Positions 1 through 12,432 of a DNA stretch of 64,000 nt are shown here, in pieces (position 1 is the first letter of the stretch; every line of letters starts with the position of its first letter). Source of the DNA: Nephrocerus scutellatus (taxonomy: Eukaryota; Arthropoda; Insecta; Diptera; Pipunculidae); the NCBI GenBank assembly GCA_947095585.1, contig OX352765.1, positions 25,326,254 to 25,390,253 of the forward strand. Reading direction: 5' to 3'. The position numbers and the translations under genes are program-made. The notes under the pieces are model-generated. The model searched no databases, was not told the origin of the DNA, and worked only from the letters and a program-made list of their open reading frames with translations.

Positions 1-707
1 TAGTCGCTTTGAAGATAGAGAAAGACATAATGAACTGGTAAGGCTGAAGGCTTTGCTAAAAAATTGTAAGGCGCTCCTGAGCCAACAGTTTCTGAATATC
101 ATCAGTGACTTTTTGCGACAAAAAAACATTCAAAGATCCGATTCTAGGAACATGTTTCCGCAGATTAATCAGATCTTAGGTCGCGAGCTATTCCGAAACT
201 GAAGGTTCAAGTTTTAAGAGAGCCATTATAACAACAGGCCGGGATTTAACTTTACGTAGAGTCGGTGATGTTTTTGTCATCGACTCCAACGTCGACAAAC
301 TCAGCATTATCGGTAGCCATTTAGAGGCTATTCATTCTTGTGTTGACGAATCAAGCGGCAACATCGATCTGGTGATAGATGAGGTATTCCGATTTAGATA
401 TCGGAGTACCTCATTAAGAACACTATTGACGTTCTCTAAAGGGTTTAGATCAGACGCATTTACACAACGCTTAACAACACTTGACGACCTGACCTTTACC
501 TTTATACGACTGAACAACAAAAAATCATCCGGCTTAGATAACATTCCTAACATCGTTTTGAAACATTTACCAGACAGCTTCATCAGGCAATACTGCGTCA
601 TGTTTGACAATTTATTGAACAATTTCTACTTTCCGAACTGTTGGAAAGTCTCGAAGGTATTTCCAATAGCGAAGAAACGGAAGGATGCTTCGGATCCTCT
701 GAGCTAA
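1..707 (+). pseudogene. Non-LTR retrotransposon, N-terminal part of reverse transcriptase (fossil)
   Basis: This is the linker and the start of the reverse transcriptase domain of a LINE, the enzyme that copies element RNA into the chromosome at a nick. The open stretch 372-707 shows the usual first RT block: a basic Ser-Gly segment (NNKKSSGLDNIPNIVLKHLP), then a Trp-Lys motif (FPNCWKVSKVFPIAKK). Upstream, from about 1 to 300, a related reading frame is broken by stops and small indels. The palm domain with the catalytic Asp pair is missing: recognisable coding ends at 707. It belongs to the Jockey/R1/I superfamily; the exact clade is not decidable. The left end runs off the window. Nonfunctional. 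Confidence 0.75.
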
Positions 708-934
708 AAATAAACAATAAACACATTAGGCATGAACCGCAGCTAGATTCGAGTGTTCTAAATCCTGTCTGGCGATACTGCATGACTATCCCTGAACGGG
801 AAAAAAAAGATAGCTGCAGAGCGAACAGAGAACTTTATTGGTGGCTTGACTGATGGTGACTAAAGACCCACACAGACTGACAAAAGATTAACAAGATATA
901 GATAATAAAAATGTTATAATACTTACCGAATTGT

Positions 935-1050
935 TATAGTATATTACATAACGAGCGAGGAAAGTGGAGTTTTCTGCGAGTACTGTTCTTTATTTTTCAC
1001 ACGACCAAAACCGGTTTTTCAGCTAAACCGGTTATGCGCAATGCAAAATA
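935..1050 (+). repeat. Dispersed repeat, copy 1 of a two-copy family
   Basis: The stretch from a tgcat/acat-aacgagc motif through 'tttttcacacg-ccaaa' to 'atgcgcaatg' recurs at 53755-53885 in the same orientation with moderate divergence. It has no coding potential. It is probably a transposon end or untranslated region that I cannot name. Confidence 0.5.
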
Positions 1051-1627
1051 AAAATATTAAATGGACTTCGTTTGTATTTGGATAATAAATTAAATATATT
1101 ATTTATTTGTCTGTTTAGATTAATTTTAGACCAATTATTTTTATATTTATTTACCTATATTATTTTCTATATATTATTTATTTGCTGACTTATTTATATT
1201 AATTATTTGTTTATATATATTATAATTGACATGTTTTTTATGAATTTATATTTATTACATTTATTAGTTATTATATTATTTATTTATATTTATTTTATTT
1301 AAACGCTATTTATTTTTTCCATTTCGAATTTATATTTCTTGACTTATTTATATATTTATAAATATTTTATTAGTTTGTAAGTTTAAATCTGTGATATGTA
1401 TTAGAAGTATTTTTAAATTTTAACTTAAATGAAATCTGATGAAAAATTTGTAAAATTTAGTTCTTAATATTGTCCAATTATTGTAATTATGTCAATTTAT
1501 GTATCAATTTTATACGGCAATTTTACTAGAAAACAAAAATTATTGTGCTGTATTTGTTTATTGTACATGTAAAAATTAATCTGATTCAATAAATAGACAA
1601 TTTAAAAATACAAAAAAACATATTTGG
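1051..1627. other. AT-rich non-coding DNA
   Basis: About 570 bp dominated by TATTTATTTA-like sequence with no open frame and no recognised element. It looks like low-complexity intergenic sequence. Confidence 0.6.
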
Positions 1628-1700
1628 GTGTACAACTGGGGTCCGGTCCTGGCCTCACGCAAGAAATCTCTCCATCGCTCCCAATTTCGAGCCGATGTCA
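1628..1700 (-). repeat. LINE 3'-end fragment (same family as 5040-5560)
   Basis: Read on the minus strand this matches the last coding part of the LINE at 5490-5560, encoding the tail where a Trp-Lys is followed by 'FLLEARIGPQL'-like residues. Similar short minus-strand fragments sit at 7326-7350 and 38645-38725. It is a severely 5'-truncated insertion. Confidence 0.5.
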
Positions 1701-3105
1701 TTCAGTTCAATAATTCTGAAAACAAAGGTGGCCACTTAGTTTAACTTTTGAACACAATTGTCTCCATTTTTACCAGTTGAAAAAAAAAACAGTTTAAAAA
1801 AACCTCCTTACTTGTTGCACTTGTATGCTAAGGCATAAATTGACGAAATTTGGGCATCAAATTATTTACACATTTGTATGTTCGACTGATTTCGTTGAGC
1901 AGCTTCAAAATCAAACCAGGTCATAAATCATAACAATATTAACGTATTAACAAGAGTCAAAGATGATCCAAGTAAACCCCTCTCATAAGATGGAGTTTGC
2001 GTTTAGTATGTTGGTATATAGTATAACTATATATAGTATTATCTTATATGTATACGTTTTTCTTTGTACTTTTGACACACAGTATCCTTTTCCAGACAAA
2101 AGGGATGAGTTGATATCCCGTCCCGTCATGCACTACCCCAGACTGCTTACTATGCCGTGATAGATGAAAGCGATGACGGTTTTTATACACGACAAGCTTA
2201 GTATGTTGACAGGAATTATGTTTAATGATAGAGAGTAAAAGTAATATCGTCATCGTCGTCCGTCGTCTGTTGTCCAGTATATATAGCACCGTTCATGTCT
2301 AACACTATATGACTACGGAATACTTGTGCCATAAGAAATGGTCACCTCTCCAAGTCAGTATTGTTCGCCGTTTGTTATTAGAATATCCAATGTAGTAGTC
2401 AAGAAAAATATTAGCAGGGAATACCAGTGTTGCAGCAGACACAACAAAAGATCAACATACTCGTACACTGGGGCAATATTAACTTGGAGTTAAACTTTTA
2501 TGGTTGAATAGCTGATGTTTCAAATCAACGCTATATTTGATGGGAAGACACACCCTTTGTCTTGTGAAATCAAATTCATCCAAAACTGCAAAACTTTTAT
2601 ATTCTTTTTCTTATCTTCTTTGGCCACACAACTGTAGTGCGCTTCTGACCTTTAGAGGAGATTTCGCGGCCGTGTTATTTCTACAATCTAGAAGTTGTAG
2701 TCTACGGGATTCTTTTAACGAAAAATTATTGTGTACCGTAAATCTGCCTCAGTTTGAAGATTCTTTATTGACTATCGTAGACTTTGTTAGCCTTAAGCCT
2801 ATTTTCATATATCTATATCTTTTGTTATGCTGCCAGTGGCTTAATTCTTAAATCTTTCTTTATATGGAACTAACAAGAAGTGTGAAATACTTGACAATCT
2901 AAAATAAGTTATCTAAAGTCTCAACCTATGTTATACTTATTATTAGAGTATGCGTAATTATTATTATTAGTTAATTTTAATGTGTAGTACTACATGCGCG
3001 GAATTAAATTATATTTATTAATAATTAGCGGAAATACCCGGATTTTCCGGCTACCCCATCCAACTGACCTCCCACTACCAATCGACTACCTCAGCCACCC
3101 ATAAA
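1701..3105. other. No gene recognised
   Basis: Only short open frames without recognisable domains or codon bias. One 104-codon plus-strand frame (2537-2851) has no similarity I can name and lacks splice or promoter context. Confidence 0.5.
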
Positions 3106-3109
3106 ACTA

Positions 3110-3375
3110 TAGAATCGATACTGATATCGGCAAAAAATATATACGTGTTAGAACCCTGAGTTATGGTCGTGAGTTCATACAAAAAGCCTATTGAAAACAG
3201 CACTTTCAGTTTTTCCTGAATTTTCCAATTTTCGAGCAACTTTTCTTTCCGTATAAACCTTACTCAGACTATTACAAACATTTTAAAATAAAAATGACCC
3301 AAATCGGTCCAGCCGTTCTCAAGTGATGCGATTACCAACGAACAGCATTACATTTTTATTTATATGGATAGATAG
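3110..3375 (+). repeat. RTE-like LINE 3' untranslated tail
   Basis: The segment contains the typical ending of insect RTE-type elements: 'aaatcggtccagccgttctc', then a run about crossing an Asn-rich AT stretch, closing with a short (GATA) repeat at about 3364-3376. There is no coding sequence, so this is a 5'-truncated copy. Assignment to RTE rests on my recollection of that family's conserved tail. Confidence 0.5.
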
Positions 3376-3379
3376 ATCT

Positions 3380-4480
3380 AGTGGATCTACCATGCGAAGC
3401 CGATTATATTATTGGTTGCCTTATCTAAATCGTTTGGATTTGATTCCAGTTTCAATTGGTAGTTTAAACTGTATGACTTGATCGATTCTTTAACTGTTTT
3501 AAGCCTAGGTCTCTGTGAATGTCGCTGTTCCGAATATACCGTGGTGCATTTGTGATGCTGCGAAGTAGTTTTGCTTGTGTTCATTGCACAATATCTATAT
3601 TTGATGCACTGGTTAAGCTCAATAGTTGAATACCCTATGGGGATTAGGATCGCTTTCTATAGGAGCACCTTGAAGTTTAGAGAGAGTTTTGAAGTTCTTC
3701 CAATCAGCCAGAACAACTAAGAGAATGTATTTTTAAATGATTGCGCTTTGATTCGATGGTATTTTTCCATGTCAACATTCTATCAAGTTTTATACCCAAA
3801 TATTTGACATTCGTTCGTTGAGGAATTGTGACATTGTTTAGTTTCACTGCTTGACATGTACGTTTATTTAGTGTGAAAATTATATGTGTTGATTTACCTT
3901 CATTGGCGCATATCCGCCACTTTATTACCCAATTCTCGGAGATCTTGTAGTACGCTTGAAGCAGTTTGTGGATTTTTGTGTGAAAACACAATAGCTATGT
4001 CGTCAGCAAAGGTTGAAGTAGTCACCATTTTATTTGTTGGTAAATCGGCTGTGTTCAACAAGTATATGATCATAGGTCCCAATACACTGCCTTGAGGTAC
4101 TCCTGCTTTCATCTCGAACTGTTCAGTGGTGGCTGTATTTAGTTTAACCTGATACTTCCTTTGGGATAAGAAGCTTTCAAGTATTGCATGTAATTTTTTA
4201 GGCAGAAGTGTTTTAATTTTAAATTTCAAAAGCTTGCTCAATATCCAAGAAAACTGCTATACTGTATTTCTTTTCTTCTAAGGCGAGCTTATTTGTATTT
4301 ACAATTCTGTATACCTGCTCTACGTGCTGTTCCCTAAATCCGAATTGGTGGTGTGGTATAATGCACCCTTCAGATAACATTTGTTTTAGTTTTTGAAATA
4401 CCATCTTTTCAAAGAGTTTCAAAATTGCCGGCAGTAAACTTATACAGGGCAATATGAGGCGACTTTAGTTTCGTCTTTTC
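3380..4480 (-). pseudogene. Jockey-clade LINE reverse transcriptase (fossil)
   Basis: The minus strand carries a nearly contiguous Jockey-type reverse transcriptase split into three frames. 4452-4219 encodes the fingers region (ISLLPAILKLFEKM, HHQFGFRE, FLDIEQAFE). 4241-3704 encodes the palm, with the primer-grip-like 'AGVPQGSVLGP' and the catalytic box FADD, then the thumb 'VKYLGIKLDRMLTW'. 3584-3390 encodes the C-terminal tail rich in 'TVKESIKSYSLNYQ'. Frame changes lie near 4235 and 3900, and a gap separates thumb and tail. No endonuclease domain is present, so the copy is 5'-truncated and inactive. It directly abuts the RTE-like tail. Confidence 0.85.
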
Positions 4481-5035
4481 CTGGCTTTGAATTCATGATG
4501 GTTTGAGATATTTTCTATTTTTGGGGGAAATACTCAAAAATTGTTTTTTATATCATAACAATTCAAAACAAGAGAACCAATTTTAAAGAACTTCATCAAA
4601 GGCCTGAATTGGAGGTTTCTCCGGTAAAATTGGCCAAGCTACAAGGAACCGCAGAGAATCTTTAAGAGCTCCATTTGAGTCCAGCTTTTTCGCTCATCCT
4701 TGGTGCAATGTTTGGCATTGGAACTTATCGTCTTGATAGTTGTGCGTGCCTTTTTCGTTTGCTAGGCCTGGTACTACAAACGATTCCGGTACACTTCACT
4801 GTCGAGTTGTTGGCTTTCAAGAAAGAAGTCAGCTAGTTCCTGAAAGACCGAATTTTCAATGGAGCTTCCAACAATTTTTAAGGCTCACGTATATTATTTT
4901 TTTTTTAAATATTTTCTTGGTCAAGGTTTTTTGTAGTTTTCCTTGACCATGATCCATTCATTAAAGTATTTTGACTTGCGTCTCGTTTTAGTGGAGCGCG
5001 AATTTGAAATAGTGCAAACCTTTAACTATCCCTGT
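4481..5035. other. Unassigned intergenic stretch
   Basis: No convincing coding sequence. Weak transposon-like character, but no motif I can name. The following LINE fragment begins around 5040. Confidence 0.4.
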
Positions 5036-5039
5036 TCAA

Positions 5040-5560
5040 CTGTATAGCAGCCGATAACAGCATGGTACCAGAAATACGCGCACGGTTGCTTAAAGCCGAC
5101 AAAGCCTACTTTAATCTATCAAGACCTTCAAATTCAGGAGTTTAACCATAATATCCAAACTGCCGGTGTATAAGATAATATTCATACTAGTACTTACATA
5201 AAGATCAGAGACTTGGGTATTTTGCAAAAATCATTCTGATCACTTAGCCCCGTTCCAGAGGAAAGTCATAGGGAGAATTGTTGGCCCCGTATCTGAGGAA
5301 AGACGATTTCGGAGACTATAATGATGAGATCTACGAGCATTACCGGATATCGACATCGTGAAAACAATGAAGCTTGGTAGGCTCCGATGAGCAGGATACC
5401 TAGCTCCGTTGTCCGTTGCAATAGAATAGTGACGCCGACCAAGATTACGCTGGAAAGAGTTTAGCGATGACAAACTGGGGTGACATCGGCTCGAAATGTG
5501 GACCAGTGGAAAGATTTTTTGTTGGAAGCCAGGATCGGACCCCAATTGTAGAGCCACATA
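5040..5560 (+). pseudogene. LINE family A, C-terminal part (fossil)
   Basis: Translation in shifting plus-strand frames gives the conserved end of a widespread insect LINE: 'EIRARLLKADKAYFNLSR', then a 'YRSETWV' motif (normally Tyr-Gly-X-Glu-Thr-Trp), 'FQRKVIGRIVGPVSEERRFR', 'YNDEIYEHY', and finally 'WKDFLLEARIGPQL'. These are the connection and tail regions downstream of the reverse transcriptase. Several stops and indels interrupt it, and no catalytic residues remain. Other fragments of the same family in this window are at 9490-9860, 27800-28280 and 29262-29820. Confidence 0.75.
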
Positions 5561-7278
5561 TGATGGTGATGAAATGAATTTTGACATAAAACTTTTTGGA
5601 CATTTTAAGTTATTTATGGGAACATTTAACTTTTTTGACATTCATCAGAATCAAAATTAAGATTTAAAGAGTTTTTTGACATTTCATATTTTTAGTTATT
5701 TGTCAGAATAAAAATTAATGCACCTTTTGTTTCGGCTTTAGTTACTGTGTAAAGCGAATTAAACTTAATGAAAAATTAATACTAATACCACAAATCAAAA
5801 GTCAAAATGGCAGCAAAAGAGACTGTGAAGTTCAGTGCAATATTTTTGAACTAAGGGTAATTTTTTCTATCAAACGAAAGCCACATATAAGATTTAAGAA
5901 AATATTTGACATGTGACATTTTTAGTTATTTATTAGAATAAAAATTAAGATTTTAGGATACCTTTGACATTTGATTTTTGTTGGTATTTTTAGTTTTTTA
6001 TCAGAATCAGCATTAAGTCGTTCGTCAAAAAAAATTCATCCCAACAAACTAAGAAGTCTTAACCTCAGAATCAGGGTTTTAGACATTTCCCCCTCAGCTG
6101 TCAAAGAGTGATGAATAACTGACTTTGATTGTCTTGGAATGAAACTACACAAGTATGGAAGAACGATGACTTTAACGAATGTGGTATTTTCCTTCCTTGT
6201 TTGTTTTTATCTTTTCAAAATAAAAACAAGAGCTACCTATTTTTGTTCCACAGTGCATTGGCAACATGAAGAATTGCTTGTTGTAATTCTGTCAGCGTTT
6301 CATTTTCTTCATCGCGTCATATTCGTTAAAGATTATAATTTTTCTAATTTTTCTGTTTTCTCCTTTTGTTCGTTGGCGGCTTTGAGGAATGAAGTACGCG
6401 GTACAATACAGCGAAATTTCTAATTAAATTGGCAACTGGTACATTTATAGATGTTCACTTAAAGTCAATTCACCAGATGAATGCCAACCTCGTTGAATAC
6501 AAATCATAATTGAAATTTGGAAACAAATTGCTTAAAAACTACGATTTCACTTGACTTTTGCCACGTCCTTTGCTGCTGATGCTTCCAAACTGTGCGTGCA
6601 GTGACCAACCTTTTTGTGCAAAGGATGACAGAAAAACAACAACAATACTTTTGATCAACATTATTTGATAATCTTGAAAAGGAAATCTCTATTTGCTGCT
6701 ATTACGTAGCACTGTGTGCAGTGATATCAAAAGGCGAGGCCATTCGCAGTCATAAGGATATGTATTTCTGTTTCTGAAATATATGACGTCGAAGAACAAA
6801 ACAAAGGGACAGCAAAAGCGACTAAACAACCGAAATCAGACATCGTTGACAAATGACAACCTAACAACATAGAACCTAAGGGTAGAATCTGTTTATAGTA
6901 ATTGACAAAAGGAAGAATTTTCAGTTGAAACGGTCGACGATTCATAAAAACTCTTTAAAAGTCAGCAAATCAGAAATGCATTTGAATATTACTTAAATAC
7001 ATACAGACATGAACTCCTTCGTACGTACGTATGTCTTCATTTGCTTGAGGATATTTGACAACAGGAATAAAGGACGACATACACACATATGTGCAATTCT
7101 CATCCCGTGATTTTATGCTGATGCATTTGCGTGGGCATTCGACAATTATGTTGTCGTCAGCAAAATTTCAGTCCAATCAGGCTGATCCTTATTTATTTGA
7201 TAATATATTTGCATTGACGTTTTGTATAAGACGCTTGTTTGTTACAAAATTGAACTGCACGAAATTGTCGGTCTTTAT
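5561..7278. other. No gene recognised
   Basis: AT-rich sequence with repeated 'gacatttnnnattttta' phrases between about 5570 and 6010, suggesting an old degenerate tandem repeat. No open frame has recognisable domains. A short LINE family A end fragment lies on the minus strand at 7326-7350. Confidence 0.45.
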
Positions 7279-7312
7279 CATCATCATCATCATCATCGTT
7301 ATCATATATTCG
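7279..7312. repeat. (ATC)n microsatellite
   Basis: Seven or so near-perfect ATC units followed by two imperfect ones. It creates spurious poly-Ile and poly-Met frames. Confidence 0.9.
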
Positions 7313-7559
7313 CATATTCCAAATATGCGTGGCTCTACAATCGGAGTCCGGTCGGTTTTTTTATATATGTACCGGGTGTACAAGAATTGTGACAGAGTGA
7401 CAAATACATAAAAATTTACAGCTCACTTCTGTCACGATCTTCGAAATTCTTACATACCGGACCGGTATGATTTAATCTGCAAAGAGGCTTCAAGGAGCCG
7501 GGAAATATGCTTTAGGTTATATAAAAAAACCCACTGTGGAACACCGAACCAAATTCACA

Positions 7560-9373
7560 CGAGGCAGGAACCTTAGACGAGTCAAATTCGAGTAAGACTA
7601 TAAACTGGGGCAAACAATACTTTAATGTCCCAAAGGAAGTAAGAATTTTTGGTTATTCGTGAAACGAATTAACAAATACTGCCTCGTCTTCAATTCCATC
7701 GGTTATTCACAATGACATTCCAACCGTCAGCTCTATAGACAAGATCAATCTGCTTGCTTCACATTTTGCAGCTAACGCTATACGCTACCAGCTGGCGCGT
7801 TGCCACCTTGTATGCATGTACTTGCAATGTACTTTTATGAGTCGAAACATTTATGGGACGAATCTACTTTCGTAGCTAAAGTATTAAGTGAGCTCAGCAT
7901 TCATAAATCTGCTGGGCCTGATGGTATTCCCGCAATTGTTTTGAAGAGGTGTTCTTTAACGCTGGCATTACCTCTGCGCAGACTTTTCCATTTTTCTTAT
8001 TCCTCTGGAGTATTCCCAAGAAGTTGAAAAGAGTCTTTATCCAGCCTGTTCCTAAGAAAGGCGAACATTAATCTCCTTCCTCGTACCGACCCATTGCGCT
8101 AACGTCCATACTTTCTACAGTCGTGAAAACGTTGATCAATCGTAAGCTTATGCAATACCTTGAATCTGGTCTTAGTGACCAGCAGTATGATTTTAGAAGG
8201 CAACGTTATATAGGTGATCTGATAGCATGTCTCGCACTGAAAAGTTGAACCAGTCTATTAACAAATTAGGTGAAAGCAAAGTTGTTGCACTCGATATATC
8301 CTTTCTCTTTGCTTGGTTTATTGGACTAGTAACTACCTTTCTGACCGTATTGGACGGTTTCAAATCCAATGTTCACCGCATAAATGCCGGTATTCCACAA
8401 GGCTCTGTTTTGTCCCCTACACTATTTCTTGTTTTCATTAATGATCTCCTATCCGCTACTTTTTATCCAATTCATTCCTTCGTACTCATAGCTTTTCATA
8501 TGATTTCACGCATTCTGCACGACCGTCTTCATTGCAAGTGCATCTTGAACAACAGTCTATGTTAAGCACGTTAAATTCTGACTTCGGCAGCATAACAAGG
8601 TAGGGACAACACAGTTTAACGCTTCCAAAACCCAATGCTGTCTTCTGTCGTCTAAGCATAATTTAAATCACCGATAAAACATGAATGGATCTTGCATTAA
8701 AGAAACTGTAAAACTCGGAATAATGTGTGTCAACGATAAGCTTCATTGGAACGACCACATATTCGTCATCACTAAGAATGCTGCAAAATATTTATGTTTC
8801 ATAAAACAGTGCAAGATGTACTACACTCTCTCAGACCTGGCTACTATTTACAAGGCATATATTCGCCCTAAACTTGAATACAACTGTATTGTCTGGCCAG
8901 GTGCCCCCAAGACCACATTAAGTCTACTAGACAGAATTCAGAATCGTGCGATAAAAATTATTGATGACGAACAATCGAACCGCTTGAACATAGGAATGAA
9001 CGTAGGAATGTTTTCTGCTTATCACTGTTTCATAGCTTTTTTCACAAGCGGTGTTCAAAAGAAATATCCAGATGCATCACGCCCATCCTCCAACCCCGCA
9101 ATACCCGTGTCTTATTTAGAGCTTACAAGTCTACCATTAAACCTATATTCGGACGTACCAATCAATTAAAAGATTCCTTCTTTAGTCGCTCAATAATTTT
9201 GTGGAATGAATTGCCCGACTCTGTATTTCCGCATGTTTATGATCTATAGTCATTTAAGACACTTGTGCTTAGACATCTCATCATTTTCTCACCTTAATTT
9301 CCGATCGCCCACGCTGTGGTAAGCATAATGGTGCAAACATACGCTCAAGGTATGTACATAATAAAAAAAAAAA
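7560..9373 (+). pseudogene. Jockey/CR1-like LINE family B, copy 1 (fossil)
   Basis: This is a degenerate plus-strand copy of the family best preserved at 19896-21605. Frame pieces are 7800-8027 (fingers: [26 protein letters not shown]), 8227-8565 (VALDIS, then '[14 protein letters not shown]') and 8681-9169 (thumb: 'NDKLHWNDHIF', '[13 protein letters not shown]', '[13 protein letters not shown]'). The catalytic FADD is destroyed near 8490. The copy ends with the family's 3' motif and a poly(A) tail at 9361-9373. It is shorter than the consensus because of indels and carries no endonuclease domain upstream of about 7560. Confidence 0.85.
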
Positions 9374-9489
9374 CAATATTCCGTTAAACTATCCTCCAAA
9401 ACGAGGCTAAGATGTCAAAGTACTTTTTGCTACACACCAAAGTCTCGGATTCATTTGTAAGTACTGATATGACTTATGTCTAATGCATC

Positions 9490-9860
9490 AGGAGCTTTGA
9501 TGTTGTGGTTAAATTAATGGATTTGAAGAATTTTCACGGACTACAATAGGCTTTGTTGGCTTTAAGCAACCATTCCTAAAATTGTCACGAGATAGTTTAA
9601 GGATTGCACTCCTTTTAATTCACGTTCTACTATATTGATTGAGGGACCAATATGGGATATTCTGCTCCCAGGCGTGGCCATCATGTATATACTTCGTTTT
9701 GCTCTCATTGGCCCGCTTTATACCAATGTAAGCTTGGATAAGATTGGATGGATTGGTCAACTACATAGTCCCGTCAGTTCATTTATGATGCTTTAACTTT
9801 ATGGCTATGCTATCACAGGCTGCTTAAAAGTCTATAAAGATATGCTGTAGTGAGTTTTGA
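9490..9860 (-). pseudogene. LINE family A fragment
   Basis: The minus strand matches the thumb region of the family A element: the complement of 9535-9580 corresponds to the 'LKADKAYFNL' segment at 5080, and 9640-9710 matches 29262-29340 nearly word for word. Many stops. Inactive. Confidence 0.6.
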
Positions 9861-10659
9861 CACTCTACGGTAAAGTTTTTAAATTACCTGCGATTAAGCC
9901 ACACTAGTATGAGCTAATGTTGAATGTTGGAAATAGGCGTTACTCAATACCAATCCCCGTCCACCGGATAACTTGAATTGCTGTCATGTAGCTTTATACT
10001 TGGACATGATATTATGCTGCCTGTTATCAATAGCCAATTCTGCATAAAACTTTATTTAATTCACGATAATGCAAATCTGGATTTGGTTCGCCTGCTTGGC
10101 AAAACAAATTGTAGATCCCGTGGCTTGTTAACTGTTTCGCGATAATATACCACAATCATGCCAAGAGGGTAAAAAAATTGTAAAATAATTTAGATCCACT
10201 TTGTATGCAAATGATGTGTTGCCGAAGGACACTTTAATCGTATTTAAACAACGTAGTTGGTAGTACAGTGGGAATTACTCAGAAGACAGTTATTATGCTA
10301 CTACGCAAAGAATGAAATTATCTATGATTTTTTATACTTACTTCTCTTCTCGATACTTCCTAAGTAAAAAAGTATATAAAGTACCTTAAATAACTTAAAG
10401 TACGTTATAGTTACTTACGGGAGATGAAACTAAAAATAAAATAAATCTATCTTTACTTTGCAATAAATGCGAATGATTACAGCAATTCAGCACTGAACTA
10501 AACTAAAGTAATATTATAAACATATATATATTTTTTAATATATAATATAATATCCATATATATATATTTATATATTTATGTACATAGTTATTTATACATT
10601 CTTATATATAATTTTATATGATTAATTTTATATACTACTATACATATTGTAAAACTCAA
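9861..10659. other. No gene; AT-rich, TA-repeat zone
   Basis: No coding sequence found. 10515-10640 is a (TA/TATAT)-rich stretch. Confidence 0.5.
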
Positions 10660-12245
10660 CGACAGTCTGTCTGGCCGTAAGTGCCCTCATCACTCGAGAA
10701 ACACTTAATATGAATCTACTGCAAAGGGAAATCTGTAGCCATTCATACACTGGTGCGTACGATTAAAAAATCACAAGACTCGAAAGAGATCTCACTTACA
10801 GCATTCCTCGACATTGAAGGTGGCTTCAATGACGTCAAGACAGAGGGCATAATGAGTGACTTGGCTCTTCTGATGGTATACGCAAGCTACTTCGTTATAT
10901 GCTCTTAAGCAGGATTGTTAACGCTGACCTGGATGGATCAACCATTAGAAGACATGTGCTAGATGAACGCCTCAGGGAGGCTCCCACTATTATGGAACAT
11001 AGTTGTCAATGGATTGTTAAGGGAGCTGGAAGGAGAGGGTATAAGCGCGGTCATCTATGCTGATGATGTCACAATAGCTGTCTAAGGTAAGTTCCTAGTA
11101 ACGACCAAGGAGGTTATGAAGAATGCCCTCTCAATCGTGACAAAATCGGCCAGAAGCTGCGGTTTTGGATTGAACCCGTCCAAGACAGAACTGGTTTTCT
11201 TTACGAAGAAATATAAAGTTCCAATAGTCATAGGGTTAACAAAGGTACCGCTATACGCGTGTAAAAGCACAATCGGTAAAAGATGGGGGTTAAAACCAGA
11301 GCTGGTACACTGGGTATACACAGCAATATTAAGGCCAATACTTATGTACAGGGTAAGCGTTCGTTGGTCGGTTCCAGGAAAATCTACATACTTAGAAATA
11401 AAAGAGAAGGTACAAAGGGCGGCCTGCCTGCACATAAGTGTAATCCTGAGGACTTTACGAACACGTGTCTTAAATGTGATGCTACACCTTACTCCATTAG
11501 ACATAGACATAGGCAGAGAGTGGCCAATCTGGCTGCACGGCTTTCAGCAACAGGTCAGTGAAAATGTGTTCAAACAGGACACTTCATAATTAACAATTCG
11601 CTAAAGGTAAAAATGACAAATTTTAAATATACATTAACGCGTTTATGCTTTAATAAGAGTTTCTGGGTCATCTACCTCTCCAGAAAGCAATGGAGTCATG
11701 GCTCGTTACTGGAAATTGAGTCAATAAAACTGTTCACGGACGGATCCAAGCTTGCGGTAAAGTAAGTGCTGGGGTCATCTGTGACAAACCTAGCGTGAGC
11801 ATTTCTGTTCGCGAACAGTTGCAGTGTTATTAGGGTGAGGTGACAGCGATTGAGGAAGTACTGACCTGGCTGATAATATCAGTAACTAATATTGTAACAT
11901 ATGTAGACAGTCAGGCGGCAATCAAATCCCTGAAATCAGTCTCTTTAACGTCAGGAGTGGATTTAAGCTGCCACACATCTATATTCTAAGAGGGGACTGT
12001 CTATCGCAGAACATGCGAGAATAAAGGGCCCCAATAACTTCTGTAGAAGCTGCAATGATTCCGAGGAAGAAGAAACATTATCCCATTTCCTGTGTTCATG
12101 TCCTTCTCTTGCAGGCAATTTATCGGAAGTCGAAAGCTATAAAGAGTGACATTCTTAAGATTTATTATAAGCTCAAAATGGGCTGTGTAACACAATGGAC
12201 CGTGACTGGTCTAAGTGTGCGAAAACAGCCGACTCTAGCCTAAAT
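10660..12245 (+). pseudogene. R1/LOA-group LINE with RNase H domain (fossil)
   Basis: A 5'-truncated copy read on the plus strand through several frames. 10790-10850 gives 'LTAFLDIEGGFNDVK' of the palm. Near 11050 lies the catalytic box 'YADDVTIAV'. 11116-11589 gives the thumb ('SCGFGLNPSKTELVFF', 'GKRWGLKPELVHW', 'YTAILRPILMY'). About 11730-11970 gives an RNase H domain ('LFTDGSKLAVK' and 'YVDSQAAIKSL', carrying its acidic residues). 12035-12120 gives a CCHC-like zinc knuckle ('FCRSCNDSEEEETLSHFLCS'). The RNase H plus knuckle order fits the R1/LOA/I group. Frameshifts and in-frame stops, for instance near 11085, make it inactive. Same family as 21606-22890 and 29821-31860. Confidence 0.85.
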
Positions 12246-12255
12246 AAATGGACAT

Positions 12256-12432
12256 AAATGGGTCTTGAGCGATCTTAAGAAGGAAGTCTTAATGGGGTTT
12301 TAAGGGAAACTCTAGGAGGTCTTAAGGGGGATTTTATATGGTTTTGTAGGAGTCTCAAGGAGATCTTGATAGAGGTCTTAACGGAAACTTGTGGTGGTCT
12401 TAAGAGGTTTTTGAGTGGGTCTTGAGGGGAAT
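12256..12432. repeat. Degenerate minisatellite, GGTCTTAAGGGG-type units
   Basis: Eight or nine imperfect units of about 18-24 bp centred on 'ggtcttaaggggaa', directly after the last coding part of the LINE at 10660-12245. It may be the 3' untranslated region of that element or a local amplification. Confidence 0.7.
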
